Part shown: piece after piece, positions 32,256-42,796 of the stretch
Layout of the letters: each line of letters starts with the position of its first letter
Position numbering within the stretch: the first letter of the stretch is position 1
Source: Taxillus chinensis
Lineage: Eukaryota; Streptophyta; Magnoliopsida; Santalales; Loranthaceae
Reading direction: 5' to 3'
DNA: 64,000 nt
Assembly (NCBI GenBank): GCA_023512835.1
Contig: CM042084.1
Span: forward strand, 51,796,531-51,860,530
The notes under the pieces: model-generated
What the model saw: only the letters and a program-made list of their open reading frames with translations
Databases searched by the model: none
What the model was told of the DNA's origin: nothing
Program-made: the position numbers and the translations under genes

Positions 32256-34352
32256 GTTCACACCAGAGCTTTTCTCCCAGTGGAAAGCTCGCATGAAGAT
32301 GTTCATGACCTATCATGATCATCTAATGTGGCCTTGTCTTCATCAAGAGCTTCCCATTCCGATGACCATCGGAGAAAATGGGGTCAGGAGGCCAAAGACT
32401 GATGCTGAACTCACTCACGATGAAAGAGCCTGGCAATACGCCAGTGAAAAGGCTTTAGCTTACGTGACATCGTCCTTAGATTCAGAGGCCTTCACGGACG
32501 TCCAGGGCTGCATGACAGCAAAAGCTATGTGGGACGAATTGACTATTCTCTATGAAGGAAGTCAGTCCCAGATGCAGAACGTCATTTGCGCTCTCAGACA
32601 GAACTTTGAGAGCTTCAACCACAAACCTGACGAATCCTTGGAGAGCATCTATCAGCGATTCGGCAAGCTCATCCTGGAATTGAAAACTGTCAATGAGCAC
32701 TACACTCAGTTCCAAATAAATGACAAGTTCTTTTGTTCCTTGCCGGATCGCTATTACTCCAAGCAACTCCAGATGCAATCCAAAGACAACTGGTACTATG
32801 CTCCCCTTGAAGAGCTATATGGAGAGCTACGGACTCATGAGGTCAGATTCAAATACACTAACCGAGACGAGAAAATAGCTCGGAAAGAAAAGGGGGTAGC
32901 TCTTAAGGCTACGTCTGGACCAAGCATGCTAACGGAGGATGATACGGAAGAGTCTGGAAACTCTAACTCGGACATGGAAGAAGAAATAGCACTTCTGGTG
33001 AAATCCTTCACACGATTCCTGCGGAAAAGCAAAAAAGGATTCAGAAGAGGCTCTTTCCTCATCCTTGAGAAGGAAGGGAGCGGTCGGAGTCGACATCCCA
33101 AGACTGCTACAATTGCGGGAAGCCTGGTTATTGGGCCAAGGACTGTAGATCCAAACCCAAGACGGCTGACAAGGATGACAAGGTTAAAGCCCGATGCTCC
33201 ACCTCAGACAACAACAAGACGAAGAGGAAGGCGTTCGTCTCAAAATACAATAGTGGTTCGGAAGAAGAAGATGAATCTTCAGATGACGAACCAACGAAAA
33301 AGCGAACGTCTGCCTCATGGCAAACGCCGAGGTATCTTCTATCTCTCGAGCTCTTGAGTAAAATAGAATCTCTTACTAAGGAACGTGATGATGAAAAGAA
33401 TGAGAGATTAGTAATTACTCAAATGTATCAAAATATGAGTGGTTAGACTAAATGCCCAGAACTTACTGTTTCTAAACTTGAAAAGGACATAGCTGACTAC
33501 CGAAGCAGGGAGGTTTGGTATCATGACCTAAGAGTTGAAAATCACTTGCTGAATACAAACCTCACAGGCATGAATGTAAATCTTAAAAGACTCGAGATTG
33601 AACTTGAAAAGGAAAAGGAAATAAATCATAAATGGCTAAAATCCGGGGAAATAGCCTCTACATTTAAAACTGATCCTAACAATATCTGAGTCAAACCTGG
33701 CCTAGGATCCGAATCCACTTCCACTGCTCCAGTTACTAAGTGCCCTCCGGACTACACTCCAAAACTAACCAACCTATATCCTGTTAGTACATCTAAACCG
33801 TTGGATGGTTTTGTTTCAGGTGGCACCATAGTTTATGATTGTGGAAGAGAGGCTATTACTGCTAATCCCAAAGTAGTAGCACCCGTACCAAATGATGAAG
33901 GGAAGGTTGCTGTAGTTAAAGCCGAAACTACAGCACCCAGAAACAAAGAAAAGGCTAAGGTTGATGCTTCTAGGGCCAAGAGCGCGTCACCCATTCACAA
34001 AGGATTAGGCTATAGGGAACAGAGTAGGAAACCTGTATCCCCCGCTGTAACTCCACATCACAGTGTCTGTTCAATATGTCGTGAAATAGGTCACTACCAT
34101 TATGAATGTTGGAGTCTATCGGATGACTGGTTATGTAATCACTTTTCAATCAATAAAAATCAGGTTGTCAAAAAGGGTTCTTCTCGGAAATCTAAATCTA
34201 AAACTCCTCGGAGCATCTCACCTAAGAAAACCCAAGTTAAAGAAGCAACTAATACGAAAAAAGCTAAGTCAACTTGGAAAGTCAAAGTTCCTAGCAACGT
34301 AAAATCCGGAATAGTTGACACTGTTGTTGTTCTCCTAACTGCCCGAAACAAG
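32256..34352 (+). pseudogene. Copia-B gag, main piece
   Basis: Reading resumes exactly after the GTTCA duplication with TPELFSQWKARMKMFM. The UBN2 domain follows, with an acidic stretch and then CYNCGKPGYWAKDC (33105-33146). The knuckle's His is Tyr (33129-33131), so it should not bind zinc normally. Frame changes near 33060-33110 and 33300-33360, with stops at about 33445 and 33688, break the coiled-coil region. The second knuckle CSICREIGHYHYEC (about 34070-34111) is intact in the frame from 33801. Homology ends at LTARNK (about 34352), where a gypsy polypurine tract abuts; protease and pol are lost. Confidence 0.8.
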
Positions 34353-34486
34353 TGGGGGAGGATGTCACGCCCCGAACAGCGAGGTGCTGGCGGGCGTCTC
34401 CCAAGTGGCGCAGGTTCGCGCTACTTGCGAAGGGGCAGAGCGGAAAGTGTAGTTGGTGCGGACGGGATAGGCTCCACGGCAGTTCG
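34353..34486 (+). repeat. Gypsy-3 polypurine tract and start of its 3' LTR
   Basis: TGGGGGAGGA (34353-34362) directly precedes TGTCACGCCCCGAACAGCG, the form of a gypsy polypurine tract plus LTR start. The junction with copia-B gag shares only G/T microhomology, so the intervening parts of both elements were deleted. The LTR is interrupted at GTTCG (34482-34486) by Tekay-1 and resumes at 58424. Confidence 0.7.
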
Positions 34487-34796
34487 TGTAAGGACCCGTG
34501 TTTGAGGGGTTCATGGAGTTAGCCTTGACTAAGAGACCTTGTCTTAGAGAATGAACATCAGAATAGTGAGGTGTTAGTCAAATGGAGAATTTTGACTATA
34601 CTTGGGCTGATTTTGGAGTTTGAGGCTCTGAGGGGTATTTTGGGAATTTCATATATATTTAAATATCCCAATTAACATTTATTTGAGGGTTTTTATTTTA
34701 AATATGAGTTGGGCTAAATAAAAATGGGCTGTTGAGGTTGATGAGGTGGGTTAGAAAACCATGGGCTTTGGGTTGTAAGCTGTTGGGCTTCACTTA

Positions 34797-34839
34797 ATCA
34801 AAACTACGTCGTTTTGATTAAGAGGGGTCTATATAAAAA
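34797..34839 (+). promoter_or_regulatory. Tekay-1 LTR core promoter
   Basis: A perfect palindrome around CTACGTCG (34797-34818) lies 11-12 bp upstream of TATATAAAAAG. The 3' LTR copy (54378-54399) carries one change (TTTCG for TTTTG). Confidence 0.65.
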
Positions 34840-34890
34840 GGTGGAGCTCTAAGGATTAGGGTTCTTGACCCTTGTAACCCTTGTAGCTGT

Positions 34891-34926
<36 letters not shown>

Positions 34927-35068
34927 CATGGCCAGAGAGAGGGAGAGACGGCCAGAGAGAGGGAGACGATCTAAGGCCGACGATCTAAGGTTCCTACTGA
35001 CAACGGGAGACCGAAGGCGTTGAGGTAGCTAGGATACAACGATCTGTTGTGTTCCCAAATTCTAGAAG

Positions 35069-36485
35069 GTAGGGATTTCTTTATCAACCCTTGAAAATCT
35101 CTCACAAAATTCTAGATTTTACCTGTCATGGATGAGTCCTGGAAATTTAGTAGTGGATCCTTTGTGACCCTTCTCTTACCCCCAAACTTTGTGAACATGA
35201 TGATGAGTATATACTTATATATATATATATGCATGTGTTGGTTTATCGAGATTTTCAATATAGATATCTGAGGAAGAATTGATTTGGATGGCCTGGGTTT
35301 GTCTAGATAGGTAGTTGGGCATGAGTGTAGAGGCTGGAATTGAAAATAGGCCTTGGATTCCAGGTTTAAAACTTAATAACTCACAAACTAACCGGAATTT
35401 GAGGTGGGTTCTTTAGAGAGAAGTCTTTAGAATAACAAAACAAAGAAAACTATGCAAAAACATGGCTGCATGCCATATTGCATGCCATATCCCCATATGG
35501 TGTGCAGGCCCAAATACCCTGAGAATTTACCCTAGACTTCCTTGAGATGCGTAGAAGGTAGGGAGCTAAAAATACCCCTGCACGCCATATGGCCCATATG
35601 ACGTGCATCCTTCATTTTGCCTCTTTTGGCTGCCCCATTTAGCCAGAGGTCCATTGTGTGGAAAATAGAGTGATTTGGATAATGTTTATGAGTTGAATTT
35701 TTCTAAAAACTTGCCAAAATAGTTCAAAAAACACCTATGTTGATAAAACTGTTAACTGTGAATGTTAGTGAGAATGTTGCTGCACTACATAAGCTGAGTG
35801 TACTGTTGATGTACATTAATATGTCTGAGTTATGCTTGTTGAGTTGCATTAATACGTTTGAGTTATGCTCACTGAGTTACCTTGTATTGAGATGAGATGA
35901 ATTGCTGGGTTACTTTGTACCGAGTTGAGATGCATGCCTGAGTTGCATTCACGAGTTACACTTGCATTTGAGCCGTGTTTACCGAGATGTACTTGAAATG
36001 TACTTGCCGAGATGCTGTGAACTTGTGTTTGAGAATGAGTACCCAAATACTTGTGGGTTGAGTGACTTATGGGCCGGGCATAACTCTTGGACCCCTTTGA
36101 GATTTGGCCAGGACTGCGGTCCCGAGCCTCGGTGTAAGCACTCACGACGGTGGGCTAAGTCTGTACCCATTCCTGAGGGTAGGTATGGCGTCCGAGGAGG
36201 TGATGGCCATATCTGACTCGGGTGGAAAATGTTGCATTGGTGACCATGCAACATTCGCCTGGATGTGGTATGTCATGTCGCCGTGGTGGCGGGGTGTCCT
36301 CTGCCCTCCAGTGTGGGCACAGGTAATGACGTGTTACTGGGTGATGTTTGCTGCTTTAGCTTTAGGCACTACACGAACATAAGTATACACTTGTCATGCA
36401 TTTTATGGAGTGGGACGGGTTTGCGAGACTGGAACCCTACTGAGCTATGGTTTGCTCACCCCTCCTATAAATTGTTCTTTTGCAG
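35069..36485 (+). other. Candidate intron inside Tekay-1 5' LTR
   Basis: The donor-like AGAAG|GTAGGG (GT at 35069) and the acceptor-like ATTGTTCTTTTGCAG|GG (AG at 36484-36485) frame 1,417 nt. The branch-like CTCAC is about 28 nt before the AG. An alternative donor GAG|GTAGC lies at 35025. The 3' LTR lacks both donors through a deletion of about 95 bp near 54606, but keeps the acceptor (58065). Confidence 0.5.
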
Positions 36486-36847
36486 GGTCTAGTAGGCGGT
36501 AGGTGGAAGAGCTGTGGTGGTAGGCTACTGAGGTTGAAGACTTTATATTAATTTTCATCGCTTTCGTGGATTTGTGTTTTTTTATGGTTTGGATTGTTTG
36601 TAAACAGAACATATTGTGGTTTGATGGGAGTTTTTCCCCAATTGAGTTGTAATGAACTTTGAGCCCCTTTGAAATGTAATAAATTGAGATATGGTTATTG
36701 TTTGATTGGTGGTTGTGTACAAGTTTGGGACAGCACCCGTGTTATAAGTCCTTTTTAGGTGCTTGCACTAACCCCTTGACCCTTCGGGTGCGGGAATGGG
36801 CAATCACTACCCATTTCCAAGTGAAAGGAAATTGGGGTGTGACAATA

Positions 36848-36859
36848 TGGTATCAGAGC
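36848..36859 (+). promoter_or_regulatory. Primer binding site, tRNA-Met type (Tekay-1)
   Basis: TGGTATCAGAGC starts three bases after the LTR end, a perfect Met primer site. Confidence 0.9.
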
Positions 36860-37228
36860 TTGTTCATGGTCTAGTGGAATTAGGATAGTGGGGAGGGATA
36901 ATTACTTTTGAGGCTCTCAGGAGGCAGTATAGGACACGCCTGATCACCGTGGTTCTATCTGGGTTTCTGGGGTGTACTCAGGGGTAGTTAGACCAAGGAG
37001 TAGGACATTTGCATTTGGGTTGGGGGTGCATACATGCATTGGCATTAGGGCACTATTTTAATTTCAATATAAATGTTATGATTTTGAATGTCGTGTTGCT
37101 GAAAATTGTTGCTGAAAATTGGTGGGGCAAGCCAGGGCAGAGTGTTTGCGCTTACCTCAACACCAGCTGAGAGGGAGGACTTACCATCCCCCTCCGAGGA
37201 AGGTGGAGCCGGACCTTCGGTAGTTTGA
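36860..37228 (+). other. Tekay-1 leader joined to protease; gag deleted
   Basis: The leader (36860-37125) runs straight into text encoding GRVFALTSTPAERE (about 37137-37180), which normally follows the gag zinc knuckle. The whole gag domain and knuckle, more than 1 kb in related elements, are therefore missing. A TGA at 37226 separates this remnant from the protease frame. Confidence 0.65.
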
Positions 37229-39454
37229 GGTACTATTTTAATATCTCGCACTGTTGTTGCTGTACTGTTTGATACTGGAGCTTCGTGCTCCCCGATTGCA
37301 GAGTCCTTGGTTGAGAGCCTTGGACTTGATTGTATGAGGGCTGATAGACCTCTGAGGGTCGAGCCACCAATGGGAGGTGTGGAGTCAATCTACCGAGTAT
37401 GTCGTGAGTGTGTGCTTACAATAGGAAATGTTGAACTCTCATTTGATTTGTACGTGAAGCCCATGAGAACTTTTAGTTTGATTCTGGGGATGGACTGGTT
37501 GATGGCCTTTCAGGCTAAGATTAATTGTTATAAACGACGAGTGTCGTTTATTTCACCCACAGGATCTCCTTGTACCCTAGTGGGTGAATGGGATAAGAAT
37601 GCTGGGAGAGCTGGACCGACGAGGGAGCTATGGGGTAATATTACCCATAGACTTGCCACTCTAACCTTTGAGGAGGAAGCTAACTTAGAGAAAAGGTTGT
37701 GGCCAGATGTTGCTAAGAATTTCCAGGATGTGTTTCCTGGGGAGTTGTTGGAGTTGCCTCCAACAGAAGTATTGAGTTCACGATTGAGCTTTTGCTAGGG
37801 GTGGGACCCATCTCACAAGTAGCATACCGGATGGGACGTACCGAGTTGCGGGAGCTTCAAAAGCAAATAAAGGAACTGGGAGATAAAGGTTTTATCCGCC
37901 CTAGTACCTCGCCTTGGGGTGCACCAGTTCTGTTTGCTAAGAAGGCAGACGGGTCGTTACGACTCTGTATTGATTACCGGAAGCTGAATCAAGTAACGGT
38001 CAAGAACAAATACCCCTTACCGCGGATCGATGATTTATTTGACTAGCTGAGTGGAGCACGGTGGTTCTCGAAGATTGATTTACGTTCGGGATACCATCAG
38101 TTGAGGGTCAGGAAGGAGGACATCCCTAAGACAGCATTTAGGTGCAGATACGGACACTATGAGTGGTTAGTGATGCCTTTTGGGCTCACGAACGCACCGG
38201 CGGTGTTCATGCATCTGATGAATCAGGTATTCGCCCCATACCTAGATTCCTTTGTGGTGGTATTTATTGACGATATTCTCATGTACTCTAAGACACGAAC
38301 TGAGCATGAGGAGCACCTGACCGTGGTATTGCAGACACTACGAGATCATCAATTGTATGCTAAATTTAGCAAGTGTGACTTCTGGATGCAAGAGGTGCAT
38401 TTTCTTGGACATGTGGTATCCGCCGAAGGAGTTAGAGTGGACCCAACCAAGTTTGAGTCGGTATCATCTTGGAAGAGGCCCATGAACGTTTTTGAGATAC
38501 GCAGCTTCTTGGGTCTGGCGGGGTATTACCGGCGTTTTGTGGAAGGGTTTTCTTGGTTGGCAGCACCGATGACAACTCTGACACGGAAAGGAGCCAAATT
38601 CGAGTGGACGGACAAGTGTCAACAAGCTTTTGAGGAATTGAAGACTCGACTGATTACTGCACCAGTGTTGAGTCTACTACAGGAGGGAGTGCCATTCGAG
38701 GTATATTGCGATGCATCTCGAGTTGGACTGGGGTGTGTTCTAATGCAGGAACACAAAGTCATAGCATATGGCTCACGACAGCTGAAGCCCCATGAGTAGA
38801 ATTACCCAACGCACAACCTGGAGTTAGCAACAGTTATTTTTGCCCTAAAGTCTTGGCAACATTACCTTTTGGGGGAGAAATTTGTGGTATACATTGACCA
38901 CAAAAGCCTACAGTATATCTTCACCCAGAGAGACCTGAATTTGAGACAGAGGATATGGGTAGAGTACTTGCAAATGTTTGATTTTACACTCTCCTATATG
39001 CCTGGGAAGGGGAATGTAGTTGCAGATGCACTGAGTAGGAAGGGAAAAGCTGAGGTTTCCATTAGAGAATGGAAAATGATGGAACAGTTAGCAGTGCTTC
39101 AGGTACCGCCTGATCTTAGTAGTGGGGAAGTAGTCCTGTGTCCGACCATCGCGATGCCAGAGTTATACCAACGTGTCCGTGATGGCCAGTTGGGGGACCT
39201 GGACTGTGAAGTAATCCGGGCCCAGATAGAGGCCGGTGAGATATCAGAAGAGTGGACAGAAGTAGCTGAACATGAGTTGAGATTTCAGGGGCACCTGATA
39301 GTACCGCCCTCCCTTCAAGAGGATGTGATGAGGGAGTTTCATCATTCCTGTTTGGCTGTACATCCAGGAGAGACAAAGATGTATGACGCCGTGCGAGCAC
39401 AGTTCTGGTGTTCGGGACTGAAGAGAAGTATAGCAGAGTTTGTTTCCAGGTGCC
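37229..39454 (+). pseudogene. Tekay-1 protease, RT, RNase H and integrase N-terminus
   Basis: The protease begins with AVLFDTGASCSPIAESLV (DTG codons at 37271-37279) and contains FSLILGMDWL. A frameshift near 37770 moves to the RT frame. RT motifs are [15 protein letters not shown] text, [34 protein letters not shown] and the catalytic [11 protein letters not shown] (about 38258-38290). TAG codons at 38044-38046 and 38797-38799 interrupt RT and RNase H. RNase [47 protein letters not shown]. The integrase zinc finger begins with FHHSCLAVHPGETKMYDAV and is cut after the first Cys of its CLTC pair by Athila-1. It lacks gag and is therefore non-autonomous. Confidence 0.85.
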
Positions 39455-40946
39455 TGATAACGTGCATTTTATGTCGTTATTCTAGTGTTTATTTAGGGAG
39501 TCTAAGAGCATGATTAGAGCCTTATTGCATTATATTTCACATATATCTGCTCTAACCCCTAGGAAGATGCTATTTGCAAATACATGCGTTTTTAAGCTAT
39601 TTTGGTAGGTTTTGGAGATCACTTTGGACCATGTATATGGCCTCAAACCAATTGGCGTGCAGAACTAACATTTCTCAGCATGATATCCTCTATCTCCCAC
39701 AGAAGTTTCAGAGCAATTGGACGTGAACGCCAATTGGACTGAAATGGCGTGCAAACATATTTTTGCTTATTTGCCCTCCACAAGATGCAAGGAAGCTCGA
39801 GGAAGAATTTCAGCTAATTTGGAGCTGCACGCCAATTGGGCATATGACATTCAAATTGACGTGCAGCCATATTTTTGCACCGATCCAGTCATTTTTCTAT
39901 GCTGATCATTCTTTCCTAAAGGGCCTTGTCCATATTGTGCTTGGATTGAGAGATTTTTAAGTTTGTAGTGTCATTTATCAAAACTACGTCGTTTTGATAG
40001 ATGGGCTAGGGTACACTTTATAACACACATCAAGGCCCATCCATTCTCTATAAATAGAGGCTTTACACGTCCAAAGGAGGAGGCAACACATTCTACACGT
40101 TTTTGAAGAGGGAGAGACGTTTTGGAGGCTGTTCCTGGCCTAGGAGAGCAGCCGTCGCGGATTTTGAAAACTTGGGTTGAAGCTTTGCTGTGCGCGTGGA
40201 TAAGAAGAAGATGTTGAGCTTTTCTGCTTTGTGTTTGCTTGTAATCATGCATGAGTAGTCTCTTTATCTAGGGGAGCAATGTAGCCCCCTAAGTTGTTAA
40301 GCTGATCGATTGAATTTTGAGTTTGTTTAATTGAGATTGCATGTTTTATGGATCTGTGCTTATCTTTTAATATCTGGGCTGTACACCTGGGTTTTCTTAG
40401 CCTTAGTCTGAGGCTGATCTTTGATTCATAACTTATTTGTGATTGGTGTGATCATTATCCTGTCATGGGTATGATAATTAGGCTTTGCATGTTGATGTCA
40501 TGATGACCATTCAGGCAGACAGCACTTAGAAGGGCTAGTAATGACCAATTGCAGTACCTTGGCTTAGTTATAGCACGTTATCAATTAAATAATCTCAAGA
40601 ACTTAAAATCAGTAGAAACAACATAGGGAGGTGAAGTTGTGACCCTAGATGCCTTTAATCCTTGAATCTTAATCCTAAAATCAATTTGTTTTCTTTGTTT
40701 ATTCAGAAAACCAAATAAAAATTAGATCTTTAGTTATAAAAAGAATTTGTTTTTGCCAAGACATTTTATAGGGCAAGAGTAATTGGGTGTTTTGATTTAA
40801 GAACTAGAAAACTAGGCTAATCCCTGTGGGTTCGACCCCTTGCTTGCTGCTATTCTTTTAGTGCAAACTTAGGGAATTTATTATCTTGAAGAGAGATTTA
40901 ACGACATTAGCTAGCTCTTTTAGAGAGGCTAAAAATCTGTCCGTCA
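39455..40946 (+). repeat. Athila-1 5' LTR
   Basis: The 1,492-bp LTR starts TGATAACGTGCATTTTATG and ends AATCTGTCCGTCA. Its U3 has alternating CAATTGGCGTGC and GCACGCCAATTGG words (39649-39865), the palindrome (39977-39998) and TATA box CTATAAATAGAGG (40048-40060). U5 carries AGGGGAGCAATGTAGCCCCC (40270-40289) and CCCTGTGGGTTCGACCCC. Confidence 0.93.
39977..40060 (+). promoter_or_regulatory. Athila-1 5' LTR core promoter
   Basis: A perfect CTACGTCG palindrome (39977-39998) precedes the TATA box CTATAAATAGAGG (40048) by about 50 bp. The same pair occurs in the 3' LTR (51789-51810; TATA at 51861). The nested solo LTR has it too (55226-55247; CTATAAATACAAG near 55300). Confidence 0.6.
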
Positions 40947-40949
40947 AAT

Positions 40950-40967
40950 TGGCGCTGTTGCCGGGGA
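40950..40967 (+). promoter_or_regulatory. Primer binding site, tRNA-Asp type (Athila-1)
   Basis: TGGCGCTGTTGCCGGGGA begins three bases after the LTR end. It matches the tRNA-Asp site of Athila elements (TGGCGCCGTTGCCGGGGA) with one change. Confidence 0.9.
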
Positions 40968-41164
40968 ATTAACGGTTAACTAGTTTTTAAAATCAACATT
41001 GAGTGAAATTGTTTGAATTCTGATCTTGGTGTTTTATTTTGTATTTTATTTTCTGTTATTTTGTGTTCTTTATTTGTTTATTTTGCATTGTTCGGAGCTG
41101 CTGGGTGTGTTCTTGTTGTTTTACAGGAACATACACCAAGTGTTTGAGGAATTCCTAGTTGTGC

Positions 41165-42796
41165 ATGCAAAGAGAGGAGTTTATACCATTTAATCGGGAA
41201 CCTGAAAAATTATTCAAAGCTCGTCGCTGAGCAGCTAGGGAAGCAACACGAGAGGCTGAAGAAGCACTGCAAGGTTTAGAGCATTCAGTAGGTGAATTGA
41301 TGGCAGATTTAAGGCCTGATGGTGGTGCACCGCAAGGAGGGGCCAATTATAATGGCCAATATCCAGATGAAGAGGGTAATAGGTTTATGCCCAGAACCTT
41401 CTTAGACTATGCGAGACCGATGATGTCAGACCATTATTCTGGGATTAGGCAAATAAGAGTTCAAGCAAATAGTTTTGAGCTGAAGTCGGCATTAATTAAT
41501 ATGGTAAGCAATAATGCTTTTGGAGGAACAGCAGTGGACGATCCAAACCAGCATTTGATGAGGTTCTACTAGATGTATGACACCATAAAGATCAACAATG
41601 TGTCGGAGGAGGCAATAAAGCTAAGGCTTTTCCCTTTCTCCTTAAGGGATAGAGCTCTTGGGTGGTTTAACAGTTTACCAGCAGGTTCAATAAATACTTG
41701 GGAGGAGATGCAGACTAAATTCATGTCTAAGTATTTTCCCCCTTCCAAGGTGATCCAGCTCAGAGGGGAAATTAGCAGATTTAGGCAAGATGAGATGGAG
41801 ACTCTTCATGAAGCTTGGGAGCGCTTTCAAGATTTGGTGAGAAGATGCCCTGACCATGGAAGACCCCAATGGATTCAAATTGAATCTTTCTACACTGGTC
41901 TTCAATCTCACTCACAAGACAAGGTGAATACAGCTGCTGGAGGATGTTTGATGAATTTAGAGCCTGATGCCGCAGCAGAACTCTTGGAGAGACTGTCATT
42001 GGCTGATTGGCAGTGGTCTAACGTTCGCACTTCAAGGCCAAGGGAGAAGATATCTTCAGTTGATACCCCCTCCAATGATATGCAAGGGCAGATCCAAGCT
42101 TTAGCAAAAAGCATGGAAATGTTGGCTCTTAAAGTTGGAGGATCACAACATGCTTCACCAGTAGTTGAGCAAGGATGGAGTGGAGCTGAAGATGCAAATT
42201 ATGTTGGAGGGAAAGGCTTGTACCAGAAGCAGCAATATTATCCTCACCAACAAGGACAAGGGTACAATCGGAACCAACAACAATCTCAGGGATATCAGAA
42301 GAATCAGAACCGAGGGGGAGATACATCAGCTCAGTATAAATATGTGCCTCCAGGGATGAAGCAAAATCCATATGCTACTGATAATTTCTTACATCCACCT
42401 CCTGGATTCGAGCAACAGCAGCCTCAGCCTCAACAGCGAAGAAGAACATATCAGCATGAGGATGAGACAGCTAGAAGAGAGGTGGGTGATTTGAAGGAAA
42501 GGGTAGGTAGTATGGAGTCTTCAACTAAGAATATGGAGAAGTTACTTGTGAGTATGGCACAGAATGCTAATCAAAGGGTGTCAACCAACACTTTTCCAAG
42601 TGACACTGAGGTGAACCCCAAGGAGAGTTGCAAGGCTATCACTCTAAGGAGTGGGAAAGCATTGAAGGAAGTTGAAGAGCCTAAGAAAAGGGTTATTCCA
42701 GAAGAACAAAGCAGACCCTTGGAAGCTGATGACCAAGGAAAATCAGATAAAGAAGAAGAAAAGTTGCAAGACAAGAAGGAACAACAAGCTGAATAA
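41165..42796 (+). pseudogene. Athila-1 gag; two in-frame stops
   Basis: The frame starts MQREEFIPFNREPEKLFKAR at 41165 and is open for 544 codons except TGA at 41228-41230 (probably from CGA) and TAG at 41570-41572 (RFY*MYD, probably from CAG). The Retrotrans_gag domain spans about residues 110-250 (IKLRLFPFSLRDRALGWFNS, MQTKFMSKYFPPSKVIQLRG, SFYTGLQSHSQDKVNTAAGG). A Gln-rich, repetitive middle and an ITLRSGKAL block follow; that block usually marks the gag-protease linker in Athila. The pol frame overlaps by about 125 nt in another frame. Confidence 0.85.

Larger units (their letters stand above)
34487..36844 (+). repeat. Tekay-1 5' LTR
   Basis: A 2,358-bp LTR. It has the palindrome (34797-34818) and TATA box TATATAAAAAG (34829-34839), then a CA/GA microsatellite (34891-34926). 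Donor-like sites follow at 35025 and 35069, with a TA repeat at about 35216. The region 35460-35610 is rich in CCATATGG/GTGCA words, and a degenerate GAGTTRCATT-type repeat (about 35820-36010) comes next. The GCTCACCCCTCCT acceptor region (36453-36485) precedes the end. Frames such as 36104-36382 are conserved in the 3' LTR only because the LTRs are duplicates. Confidence 0.9.

Noticed and set aside
36104..36382. Open frame repeated at 57678-58082
   Set aside because: Apparent conservation between the two comes from the paired Tekay-1 LTRs. The frame has no recognisable domain and differs in start and end.
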